Below, one piece after another: positions 34,125-41,028 of a stretch of DNA of 64,000 bases. The DNA is from Amycolatopsis iheyensis (GTDB lineage Bacteria; Actinomycetota; Actinomycetes; Mycobacteriales; Pseudonocardiaceae). Below the pieces are notes generated by a model. That model was not told where the DNA came from. It worked only from the letters and a program-made list of their open reading frames with translations, and searched no databases. The position numbers and the translations under genes are program-made. Position 1 is the first letter of the stretch. Every line of letters begins with the position of its first letter. The stretch covers positions 558,001 to 622,000 of the forward strand of contig NZ_JAMXQV010000001.1 in NCBI RefSeq assembly GCF_024703995.1. Direction: 5' to 3'.

Positions 34125-34295
34125 TCAGGAGGAAATCTGCCCCTGCACCTCGTCGACGTCGATGTTTTTCGAGTGGTCGAACACTTTTCTGATTGCCGTG
34201 TTCAGCGACGGGGTGCGGAGCGTGGGAAGGTCCCGCAGGGAAACACGGGTGAGATCGAGCAATTCCGTGGGGACCTCTGAATCGGTTGACCGCAC
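34125..34295 (-). CDS. FxSxx-COOH-type RiPP precursor-like peptide
   Basis: A 56-residue peptide found by hand translation. GTG at 34295 has GGGAGG nine bases upstream. The leader (residues 11-39) reads ELLDLTRVSLRDLPTLRTPS then LNTAIRKVF. This matches the pattern of FxSxx-COOH precursors as I know them (ELxDLxxVSLxxLxxLxxSxLxxALRRVL). The tail is DHSKNIDVDEVQGQISS. Unlike the classic family it does not end F-x-S-x-x, and no FxsB radical-SAM gene is in the window. The HExxH enzyme gene follows by 53 bases, so the peptide is probably its substrate. Product and modified residues are unknown. Confidence 0.75.
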   Translation of the reverse strand: MRSTDSEVPTELLDLTRVSLRDLPTLRTPSLNTAIRKVFDHSKNIDVDEVQGQISS

Positions 34296-34330
34296 GTCGA
34301 CCAGCCTCCCTATCGCGGACGCAGTGTTCC

Positions 34331-34336
34331 ATTATG
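34331..34336 (-). promoter_or_regulatory. Possible -10 element for the peptide-HExxH operon
   Basis: On the minus strand the hexamer is CATAAT (five of six to TATAAT), 36 bases before the GTG of the precursor gene, in otherwise very GC-rich sequence. The -35 region is weak. The stretch from here to the end of the upstream TPR gene (34337-34543) contains no convincing gene on either strand. Confidence 0.35.
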
Positions 34337-34543
34337 CCCGACGATCAGCCCCCGCGGGAACCGCCGGGCGTAGGGGGTGGTGGCGCCGGCCGCAGTGGCG
34401 GTGGTCACAGTTCGTGGTACGTGCGGGGGTGGCCGCGGCCGCCCGGGGCGTCGAGCACGGGACAGCCGGCCACGGCCGGGCTGCGACGACCTCCGCCGGT
34501 CCGCTCTCGTGGGAAATGTCCGAGTCGGGCGGAGTTCTCCCGG

Positions 34544-35203
34544 TTACTTCCGCCGGTTCGCCGGTTTCCGGACGAGCTTGCGCAAGGCGCGCTGGGAAAA
34601 GCCGCGGTCGCCGCCCGAGAAAACCGCTCTCAGGTAATAGCGTCTCGCCTGTGCGCGGTGTCCGCGTTCGTCCGCCAAGGCGCCCAAGTTGTAAGCCGCC
34701 TGAACGCGCGCGATGCGGGAGGTGCCGGCGAGTGCCCGTTCGAAAAGCTGCTGCGCGAGGGCCCGGTTCCCCATCCGGTATTCCAGCGCGGCGAGGTTGA
34801 CGGTCGCCCGGGGGCCGAAGTCGTGGTGCCCGGCCTCCACGAGGGCTTCGTAGGCCAGGCGCTGTTCGGTGTCCCGGGACACCGTCCGCGGCCCGGAGAG
34901 CGGGGAGTTTTCGTCCCCCTGCAGGCCGAGCTGGAAAACGATCAAGGGGGCCAGCACGTCCGCTTCGCCGCGGGCCATTCGCAACACCCGCACCGCGTGG
35001 TCCTTCTTTTCGCAGCGAATCCAGCACCGCGCGGCGAGTCCGTAATAGGCCGCCGATTCCCGTTCCGCGGTGGCTCGCGCGATGGCTTCGAACTGATGAG
35101 CGGCCGCCGTGTAGTCACCGCGTTCGTAGGCGTCCTGACCTCGTCCCGGTCCGATCAGCCCGCTGATGAATTCGGTGAGATCCACCCGTGGTCCGTTCAG
35201 CAT
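34544..35203 (-). CDS. TPR-repeat protein
   Basis: 219 residues, built of TPR-like helical pairs: AYERGDYTAAAHQFEAIARA, ATVNLAALEYRMGNRALAQQ, and AAYNLGALADERGHRAQARR. It ends in a strongly basic segment (RALRKLVRKPANRRK) that could bind nucleic acid or acidic partners. ATG at 35203 has GAAGGGGG upstream; an earlier in-frame ATG lacks a site. It lies upstream of the peptide and HExxH genes on the same strand, 248 bases away, so it may be an adaptor of that module. The role is not known. Confidence 0.75.
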   Translation of the reverse strand: MLNGPRVDLTEFISGLIGPGRGQDAYERGDYTAAAHQFEAIARATAERESAAYYGLAARCWIRCEKKDHAVRVLRMARGEADVLAPLIVFQLGLQGDENSPLSGPRTVSRDTEQRLAYEALVEAGHHDFGPRATVNLAALEYRMGNRALAQQLFERALAGTSRIARVQAAYNLGALADERGHRAQARRYYLRAVFSGGDRGFSQRALRKLVRKPANRRK

Positions 35204-35392
35204 GGCACGACCCCCTTCACGCAGCCGGCGAATCCCGGCGACCCCAGTCCGCGACGGCACCCCGGCCTATTCGATGCCGGACGCTTCGCGCGAATGGGAG
35301 GATAGCCGCTTGCCGATCACCACGAATGGGTGACAAGCCGAATTCCGGGTGACTCGGATTATGCGAATGCCGCGTTCCGCCGTGGACGTGAA

Positions 35393-35426
35393 CCAGCCCC
35401 TGCGGCAGCTCGCCGGCAGGGGCTGG
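35393..35426. terminator. Hairpin terminator after the TIR-STAND-SPFH operon
   Basis: CCAGCCCCTGC (35393-35403) and GCAGGGGCTGG (35416-35426) are perfect 11-base arms with a 12-base loop. It sits about 80 bases beyond the SPFH-like gene's stop and upstream of the TPR gene, so it separates the two minus-strand operons. Confidence 0.7.
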
Positions 35427-35436
35427 TCGAACGGGG

Positions 35437-35510
35437 GTGCCCCCGGCCGGGCCACCAGCGGACGGGAACGGGCCTGACCAGGCGATTTACGTCGCTCCCG
35501 TGGTCAGGCG
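35437..35510 (+). other. Fragment similar to the C-terminal tail of the RapZ-like protein, with hairpin
   Basis: Read from GTG 35437 on the plus strand, codons give VPPAGPPADGNGPDQAIYVA followed by PVV. This parallels VPSAGLPKDGNGSDQGLYVG...VV in the RapZ-like gene at 40912-40983. Differences are mostly at codon third positions, as expected of homologous coding sequence. It overlaps the last bases of the SPFH-like gene on the other strand. Arms GCCTGACCA (35472) and TGGTCAGGC (35501) can also pair. It may be a gene relic or a conserved regulatory RNA/DNA element. Confidence 0.55.
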
Positions 35511-36511
35511 TCGCCGGACGGCTCGGCACCGGACGACCCGTTGGCCGCGGACGGCGCCTTGTCCGCCGGTGCCTTGTCCGCCGGTGCGTTGTCCGGCAGG
35601 GCTCCCGCCGGCTTGTCGTTCGAAGCCGGCTCGGCCGCCTCGGAAACGACCGGACGGCTTTCGATGGCCGCCTTCGTCCGCCGCTCGACGCGTTCGCGCA
35701 TGCTCTCCCGCTTGCCGTCGAAGCCGGTGTGCTTCCCGCCGAACAGGTTGCCGAACGCGGTGCGGTGCACCTCGGCGACGTCCATGTCCTCCAGGTTCCC
35801 GCCCATCGCGATCTGCAGCGCCTTGAGCTTGATCTCGGCTTCGGTGTTGCGTTCGCTGCTCAGGTACTCGAGCACCTCGCGGACGTCGCCGTTGTTCGTG
35901 GCGAGCAGCTGGGCGATCTGCTCCTCCGGGCTGCCGTGCGAGACGTCCCGCATCTCCTTGCGCCGCAGCTCCTGGACGCCCAGCTCCTGCTTGGCCTCGA
36001 CCACGCCCTGCGTGTTCACCGGCTCCACCGTGACCGAGTACCCGCCGAGCTCCACGTCCGGAGACGGGTGGGCCGAGCTCAGGCGCATCTCGATCGCCCG
36101 CGCCGCGTCCGTGGGGCGTAGCACCGCGAACCGGGCCGCGGTGTCCCGGATCTCGCGGGAGAGCGAGGGGAGCAGCGCCGCGGTCATGTCCTGGACGTTG
36201 TCCCGCGCGATGGTGAGCGGGTTGAGCACCCGGCACGCCAGGTCCACCCGCACCGCGAACGGGAACACCGCCTCGGCGCTCGCCGCCCGCACCGTGAACG
36301 AGAGGCGGTGGTTGGCGACGTCGATCACGTACCGGCGGTGCTCACCGAGCCGTTCGACCGGGCCGGGGTGCCCGTGCCACACCACGATCGGCTCCGCCGC
36401 CGTGCGGATGAGCACGTGTGCCGTGCCCAGCTCGGGCGACGGCGACGCCGAGCGGAACCAGCGCCGGGCCACCTCGGTGCGCCCGAGAATCGGGTTGTAG
36501 GTCAGGTTCAT
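35504..36511 (-). CDS. SPFH/Band-7-like protein
   Basis: 335 residues. Residues ~20-215 fit the SPFH/stomatin pattern: an extended beta part (HRLSFTVRAASAEAVFPFAV), then the LACRVLNPLTIARDNVQDMT segment, then a helix/strand unit ending LGGYSVTVEPVNTQGV, followed by a charged coiled coil (EAKQELGVQELRRKEMRD). The C-terminal ~70 residues are a low-complexity acidic/Pro-Ala tail with an ADKAPADKAP repeat. SPFH proteins scaffold membrane complexes. ATG at 36511 overlaps the upstream gene's stop (ATGA). No N-terminal membrane hairpin is seen. The assignment is by pattern. Confidence 0.65.
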   Translation of the reverse strand: MNLTYNPILGRTEVARRWFRSASPSPELGTAHVLIRTAAEPIVVWHGHPGPVERLGEHRRYVIDVANHRLSFTVRAASAEAVFPFAVRVDLACRVLNPLTIARDNVQDMTAALLPSLSREIRDTAARFAVLRPTDAARAIEMRLSSAHPSPDVELGGYSVTVEPVNTQGVVEAKQELGVQELRRKEMRDVSHGSPEEQIAQLLATNNGDVREVLEYLSSERNTEAEIKLKALQIAMGGNLEDMDVAEVHRTAFGNLFGGKHTGFDGKRESMRERVERRTKAAIESRPVVSEAAEPASNDKPAGALPDNAPADKAPADKAPSAANGSSGAEPSGDA

Positions 36512-38688
36512 GACACCTCTTCTTCCGCCTCGTCCATCAAGTCGTAGAACGTCGCCGCGGCGACCGAAGGCCGGTAACGGTCCTGCGCCCACTGGCTGAG
36601 CGCGTGGCGGACGCGGTTCTTGTCGCCCGGGCTCTCGTCCGAGATGTCCGCGACGAGCCCGAGCACGACCGCGTGGTCGTCCGGGTGGTCGTCGGCCCGC
36701 CGCACCCAGGCACGCAGTCCGTCGAGAGCCGCCTCGCGGACGAACCGGTTCGCCATCGCCCGGCTCCACATCAGGGACACGAGGTCGCGGTTCTCGTCCG
36801 CCGTGCGCAGCACCACCGGCCAGCTTTCGTCGGTGTCGGGCTGGACGACGCAGGTGAACACGAGCAGGGCCTTGACGAGCGTGTCCGTCTCGGTGCCCGG
36901 CTCCGTCCACTCGTACAGCGCTTCCAGCACCTCACGGCCGCGACCGGCGCCGAAGACGGCGCGGGCGCTGGCGGCCACCGCCCACAGCACGTCCCACTTG
37001 CCCTCGCAGACGACGAAATCGCGCAGCACGCCGAGTGCCCGCCACGGTTTCCGGATGCCGAGGGGGCCACCGGCCGCGAGAGCCGCTGTGGTGCACAGGT
37101 TTTCCGTGTTCTCGGAGTACGCGGCCGACGCCCAGTCCTCGAGCACCGACCAGGCCGTCTGCTCGTCCCCGAGCGCGCCGGCGACGTTCAACCCCTGTGC
37201 CGCCGTCTGCCGCAGCAGCGTCGAGCTCTCCCGCCCCCACGGCTGCAGGTACTCGTGCACGCCGTGCTGGAAGTCCTGCTGCGCCAGGACCCCGATGGCC
37301 TGCGCGGCCCCCGCGCGGACTTCGACGTCGGCGTGGGTGGCCAGCTCCTTGAGCCAGTCGAGGATCTTGGCGCGGGCCCCGTCGTAGCCGCACCAGACGA
37401 TGCCGAGCACCGCCGGCCGGACCCGCGGGTGCCGGAACCGGATCACCGGGGCGCGCCGCCGGTCCTCGGCGGGCACGAGCTGGAGCCAGGTGTGGTCGGC
37501 CAGCAGCCGTTGGGTGTACCGCAAGGAGATCGGCGCGTTGCCGCCGCCGCTGAGCCGCTGGTAGAGCGAAACCGCCGCGTCCGCCACCTTGAGGTACCCG
37601 GTGTCGTCCAGCACCGCGGTGGCCACCACCAGCGAGAGGTCCTTCGCTTCCGGGTCGCGGCTGAGCCATTCGTGCACCAGGCCTTCGGCGTTGCCCAGCT
37701 TCGCCGCGGTCTCTTCGAGACTGCGGCCGGCTCGATGGCTCTCGAGCACCTCCGTCGCCGCGCGGACCGCGAACGCGGGGTTGTCCCGCTCGGCGAGCAC
37801 TTCGGGCAGCTCGGTGCCGGCGAGCCGCTCGATCAGCTCGTCGGCTTCGGACGGCACCGTGTCGCGCAGGCGGCGCTGCAGGATCTCGACGGAGTCGGGC
37901 AGCTCCCACTCGTCCAGGACGAACTCGGCGCGGTTGGGGGCCTCGGCGAGCGATCCGGCCGGCGGGCCGGTCACCACGACCAGGTAGCTGTTCGCTTCGT
38001 GCAGCCGTTGCGCGGTGTTCCGCAGCCACTCCTCGCTGATCTTGGCGGCGGTGAAGGCGTCCTTGCGGCCTGGTTCGTCGAACACGACGAACCCGGTGTC
38101 CTTGCGCGGGACCCGCCACATCGGGTTGGTGAGCACCGACGCGGGGACCTCCTCGACGGCCTGGTCGAGGCCGGCGTCCCGCATGCTCGTCTTGAGCAGC
38201 TGCAGGGCCCGGGTCCGCTTGCCGGTGTGGACGGGGCCGGCCAGGACGACCAGGTTCCGGTCGGCGAGCAGGTCCAGCTCGTCCCGGAAGCCGGGCGGTT
38301 CGACGAACGACGTCGTCGCCTCTTCGAGGTCCCGCTCGGTGTAGCGCAGCCGCCCCGGCCGGCGCCTGGACCGCTGCCCGTCGGCGGGTGCTTCCTCGGA
38401 GGGACCCGCGAAGATGGTGATCGTCTCGGCGTTGAACTGGGTGATCCCGCGGGCGAGGTACCGGCCCATCTCGGTCTGGGACAGCTTGGCGGCCTCGGCC
38501 TGGAGGTTCCGCACCGCCGAGTCTCGCTCGGCGTCCGGCTGCCGGGCCTGCGCCTTGTCGTCGGGCTTCTCTTCGGTCTTGGCCGCCGGGCTCTCGCCGG
38601 GTTTGGGCGCGGCGGGCGTTCCCGCGGCCGCGGGCGGGGGCTGGGCAGGCGGCTTGTCCGGTGGGCTGGGCGGCTTTTCGTCGACCAT
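36508..38688 (-). CDS. P-loop NTPase with HEAT-like repeats (STAND-like)
   Basis: 726 residues. Residues 1-60 are a Pro/Ala/Lys-rich disordered tail. A short beta-prone stretch ARGITQFNAETITIFAG follows near residue 85. The NTPase has Walker A VVLAGPVHTGKRTRALQLLK (about residue 147), Walker B TGFVVFDEPGRKD, and LVVVTGPPAGS. A long helical region of HEAT-like units fills the C-terminal half (THADVEVRAGAAQAIGVLAQ, TLLRQTAAQGLNVAGALGDE). A signal ATPase of a conflict system is likely. It lies between the TIR and SPFH-like genes in one operon. Confidence 0.75.
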   Translation of the reverse strand: MVDEKPPSPPDKPPAQPPPAAAGTPAAPKPGESPAAKTEEKPDDKAQARQPDAERDSAVRNLQAEAAKLSQTEMGRYLARGITQFNAETITIFAGPSEEAPADGQRSRRRPGRLRYTERDLEEATTSFVEPPGFRDELDLLADRNLVVLAGPVHTGKRTRALQLLKTSMRDAGLDQAVEEVPASVLTNPMWRVPRKDTGFVVFDEPGRKDAFTAAKISEEWLRNTAQRLHEANSYLVVVTGPPAGSLAEAPNRAEFVLDEWELPDSVEILQRRLRDTVPSEADELIERLAGTELPEVLAERDNPAFAVRAATEVLESHRAGRSLEETAAKLGNAEGLVHEWLSRDPEAKDLSLVVATAVLDDTGYLKVADAAVSLYQRLSGGGNAPISLRYTQRLLADHTWLQLVPAEDRRRAPVIRFRHPRVRPAVLGIVWCGYDGARAKILDWLKELATHADVEVRAGAAQAIGVLAQQDFQHGVHEYLQPWGRESSTLLRQTAAQGLNVAGALGDEQTAWSVLEDWASAAYSENTENLCTTAALAAGGPLGIRKPWRALGVLRDFVVCEGKWDVLWAVAASARAVFGAGRGREVLEALYEWTEPGTETDTLVKALLVFTCVVQPDTDESWPVVLRTADENRDLVSLMWSRAMANRFVREAALDGLRAWVRRADDHPDDHAVVLGLVADISDESPGDKNRVRHALSQWAQDRYRPSVAAATFYDLMDEAEEEVS

Positions 38689-38727
38689 GCGGTCACTCCT
38701 CTGGCTTCACGCAGGCGTGGAGATCGG

Positions 38728-39333
38728 TCAGGTGCCGGCGGGCGGGCCACCGAAGAAGATGCCCCCGATCTGCTTGCCGGTCTGGAAGACGGTGCCGTGG
38801 ACCGGGCCGTGAACCGTGTTGTGCGTGCTGTGGTCGTTCGCCGGGCTGGTGGCGGGCCGCGCCGGGCGGAGCCCCGGGATCTGCCGGCGCAACCGGGTGA
38901 CGAGCCGTCCGATGTCGGGTTCGCTGTTGCGGAACGCGACGACCGTGCTCTGCTTGGCGGCGAGGTCCCACAGGGGTTCCGGCAGCGTGGTGCGGTCGAG
39001 CGGGTGGCGGCGTTCGAGGTGCACCGGGATGACCTGCTTGTTCAGCCGGAGCCCCAGCTCGACTTCCCGGCGGACGAAGTCGTCCGGGTCGTCGAGACGT
39101 CGCCGGCCGTTCTTGTCGGCCGCCGTCAGCCAGCGCGGCCCGATGATCACCAGGACGGCGTCGGAGGCGGTCACGGCCGCGAACATCGCCGGTTCCCAGT
39201 CGGCGCCGAGGTCGATCGACCGGGAGGCGAAGAACACCGCGCCCGGGCCGAACTCGCGCGTCAGCTCGTGGTCGAGAAAAGCCACGGCGAAGGGCTCGTC
39301 AGTGGTGCGATAACTGAGGAAGACCTGGGTCAC
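38728..39333 (-). CDS. TIR-domain protein with C-terminal amyloid-like (RHIM/pseudo-palindrome) motif
   Basis: 201 residues. The TIR domain covers residues ~1-145: box 1 VFLSYRTTDEPFA, then SDAVLVIIGPRWL, and FVRREVELGLRLNKQVIPVH, which carries the likely catalytic Glu. Bacterial TIRs cleave NAD+ or make cyclic-ADPR signals. After a Pro/Ala linker, the last 30 residues read HNTVHGPVHGTVFQTGKQIG then GIFFGG. This has the V-x-Q-x-G core and mirrored glycines of RHIM-like/PP amyloid motifs that couple bacterial NLRs to effectors. GTG at 39333 has GGAG upstream. It is probably the death effector of the island. Confidence 0.85.
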   Translation of the reverse strand: MTQVFLSYRTTDEPFAVAFLDHELTREFGPGAVFFASRSIDLGADWEPAMFAAVTASDAVLVIIGPRWLTAADKNGRRRLDDPDDFVRREVELGLRLNKQVIPVHLERRHPLDRTTLPEPLWDLAAKQSTVVAFRNSEPDIGRLVTRLRRQIPGLRPARPATSPANDHSTHNTVHGPVHGTVFQTGKQIGGIFFGGPPAGT

Positions 39334-39373
39334 CGGACACTCGCTCCGTTTCTTGCCGGGAAATCGGCGGCCG

Positions 39374-40096
39374 TTATTTCCGGAGGACGGTGCTGCCCGC
39401 GGATCCGCCGGTGTGGGTGATGCGTTTCGCGTAGCAGTCGTCTTTGCCGATTCCGGTGCTGTCGCACCAGCTGTTCGCGGCCTCTCCGCTGCCGTAGGAC
39501 TGCGGCACGACCGTGACCCAGAAGTCCGGCTGGCGGAAGCTGCTGTAGTCGCCGGACCACAGCAGGAGCGCGCCGGGGTGCTGCGCCCGCAGGTTCGTGA
39601 AGTTCGCCCAGATCGCCCGGTTGTCGTAGCTGGTCCCGTCCGCGACGAGGCCGAGCCGCTTCGAGGAGAGCTGGGGCACCCAGGACTCGACGAGCGCTTC
39701 GACCTGCGGGCGATCTTGGGCGACCTCGGCTTCGAGCAGACTGCGGGCCGAATCTTCGGTCGTCGCCTCAGCGGTGGTCGTCGTCGGGTCGGCTGCCGTC
39801 GCGGTCTCGACCGAGGTCGTCGTGCCGGGAGCGGCGACGTCGCCGGTTCCGCCGGGCGGCGTGCGTTTGGTGGTCGCGACGATGGTGACGACCAGGACGA
39901 TGGTGACGACGACGGCCGCCGCGATGATCCCGGCCGCCGTCTTGAACTGGGGTGCTTCGTTCGGCTTCGGGCGCGCCGGCGCCGGCTCGGGAGGCGGTGG
40001 CGCGCTCGGCATCAGGACCGGCGCGGGCGCGGGAGGCAGCGCTTCCAGCGAGAGGTCTTCGAGGACGGGGTGTTCGGCGGGGAATTCGAGGATCAT
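39374..40096 (-). CDS. Single-pass membrane protein with extracellular domain
   Basis: 240 residues. A Pro-rich cytoplasmic tail (PPPPEPAPARPKP) precedes one transmembrane helix (GIIAAAVVVTIVLVVTIVAT, ~residues 56-75). A Thr-rich stalk (TTTTAEATTED) leads to a C-terminal extracellular domain of ~120 residues with two Cys (SWCDSTGIGKDDCYAKR). I do not recognise the domain; similar folds cap some actinobacterial membrane kinases. It is the first full gene of the TIR operon and could be its surface sensor. The ATG overlaps the stop of a 24-codon upstream frame (ATGA). Confidence 0.7.
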   Translation of the reverse strand: MILEFPAEHPVLEDLSLEALPPAPAPVLMPSAPPPPEPAPARPKPNEAPQFKTAAGIIAAAVVVTIVLVVTIVATTKRTPPGGTGDVAAPGTTTSVETATAADPTTTTAEATTEDSARSLLEAEVAQDRPQVEALVESWVPQLSSKRLGLVADGTSYDNRAIWANFTNLRAQHPGALLLWSGDYSSFRQPDFWVTVVPQSYGSGEAANSWCDSTGIGKDDCYAKRITHTGGSAGSTVLRK

Positions 40097-40167
40097 GGCC
40101 GAACCGGCCGCCGCAACCGGTCCGCGGTCCTCGCGGCGCGCTGCCCGGACCAGCAGGTGACAGCCAT
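40093..40167 (-). CDS. Possible 24-residue leader peptide coupled to the membrane protein gene
   Basis: ATG at 40167 has AAGGGCGAG just upstream and reads MAVTCWSGQRAARTADRLRR then PVRP. Its TGA overlaps the next ATG (ATGA). The downstream gene has no ribosome site of its own, so translation through this frame would explain its expression. The peptide is basic and unrecognised. Alternatively the frame is only a coupling device. Confidence 0.4.
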   Translation of the reverse strand: MAVTCWSGQRAARTADRLRRPVRP

Positions 40168-40351
40168 GGTGTGCTCGCCCTTCACTGAGTACGTTGCCAC
40201 GTTCGAAGTCTCATCAGCCATTTGCGGCGTTACCGCTCGCGACCATTGTGACAGGATTTATCGGCAACGGTTCGATCTCGGGAAATGAAAAGTTGACAGA
40301 TCTTGGAAATTTCTTGGACAAAAGGCGATGAGCGGTTACGTTCACAGTTCG

Positions 40352-40373
40352 CCGAGCGACCTATATCGCTCGG
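40352..40373. promoter_or_regulatory. Perfect 8-bp inverted repeat upstream of the RapZ-like gene
   Basis: CCGAGCGA-CCTATA-TCGCTCGG forms a perfect palindrome around a TATA-containing centre, 20 bases before the proposed TTG start. An upstream TTCACA lies at promoter-like distance from TATATC. It looks like an operator overlapping a -10 region, as in integrative-element regulators. The divergent gap 40168-40351 is comparatively A/T-rich and presumably holds the promoter of the TIR operon. Confidence 0.5.
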
Positions 40374-40392
40374 TGCCGGCAAGGAGTGCGAA

Positions 40393-41028
40393 TTGGACTT
40401 GACCCTGTTCGACGTCCGCTGGCCGGGCACCGAGCCGGCGGGCGAGTTCGGTCTCCGGGCGGTCCCGGCCGAGCCGATGGTCCGCACCCAGGTGGTGATC
40501 GAGAGCTTCGGCTTCCTCCACCGGCCGGCCCGGCCACTCGTCGTCGACACGCCGCACCTGGTGATCGACCTGCGGGAGCTGCTGCGGGATCCCCACGTGC
40601 CCCCGGCACTGCGCTACGGAACCGGCCGTGACCACGCGGTCCGTGTGAACGTCCTGACGCGGCCGGGCGCGATCGAGTTCGTGAGAGCGCAGGCTGCGGC
40701 CATCGCGGCGTTGGTCATCGTGGCGAGGCCCGACACGGTCAAGGTGACGGTGGGTTGCTCGGGTGGGCGGCACCGATCGGTGGTCGTCGCCGAAGCGCTG
40801 GCGTTGGTGCTGGCCCAGCGGGACGTCGCTGCCGGGGTCTACCACCGCGACATTCGCCGCCCGGTGGTGTCGAGAACAATCGGCCGCGCCGATGAGGAAC
40901 GAGAAGTAAGTGTGCCCTCGGCAGGATTGCCGAAGGATGGGAACGGGTCTGACCAGGGACTTTACGTAGGCACTCTGGTGGTCGAGGCGAGCTTCGAGCT
41001 TCCGGCCACCGGCGGGAGTTCGACGTGA
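40393..41028 (+). CDS. RapZ C-terminal-domain protein
   Basis: About 211 residues from a TTG start. TTG is chosen because AAGGAG lies six bases upstream; the open frame extends 90 bases further without one. Core features are VVIESFGFLH, VIDLRELLRDPH, a GTGRD segment, and TVGCSGGRHRSVVVAEALAL (residue ~119), as in the GCTGGQHRS loop of the RapZ C-terminal domain, ending YHRDI. RapZ-C binds small RNA or metabolites in enterobacteria; this stand-alone form is common next to plasmid and integrative-element genes in actinomycetes. The tail carries DGNGSDQGLYVG. Its stop overlaps the DUF2637 start (GTGA). Confidence 0.75.
   Translation: MDLTLFDVRWPGTEPAGEFGLRAVPAEPMVRTQVVIESFGFLHRPARPLVVDTPHLVIDLRELLRDPHVPPALRYGTGRDHAVRVNVLTRPGAIEFVRAQAAAIAALVIVARPDTVKVTVGCSGGRHRSVVVAEALALVLAQRDVAAGVYHRDIRRPVVSRTIGRADEEREVSVPSAGLPKDGNGSDQGLYVGTLVVEASFELPATGGSST
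40912..40928 (+). repeat. 17-bp exact direct repeat of the tRNA-Arg 3' end
   Basis: GTGCCCTCGGCAGGATT is identical to 60372-60388, the (complemented) 3' end and T-arm of tRNA-Arg(CCG), in the same orientation 19.5 kb away. Such direct repeats mark att sites of elements integrated in tRNA genes, and a recombinase remnant lies next to the tRNA. However, this copy is in-frame coding sequence of the RapZ-like gene, so coincidence cannot be excluded. Confidence 0.5.

Noticed and set aside
34125..34295. Classical FxSxx-COOH precursor (FxsA)
   Set aside because: The leader fits, but the C terminus is GQISS, not F-x-S-x-x, and no FxsB is present. Reported as FxSxx-like rather than FxsA.
36604..39420. 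938-codon plus-strand frame over the TIR/STAND genes
   Set aside because: Entirely antisense to the TIR and P-loop/HEAT genes, which show real domains; no domain in the frame itself.
40912..40990. Possible second tRNA-Arg gene
   Set aside because: Only 17 bases of the T-arm/acceptor region match; the anticodon and D arms are absent and the sequence is coding.
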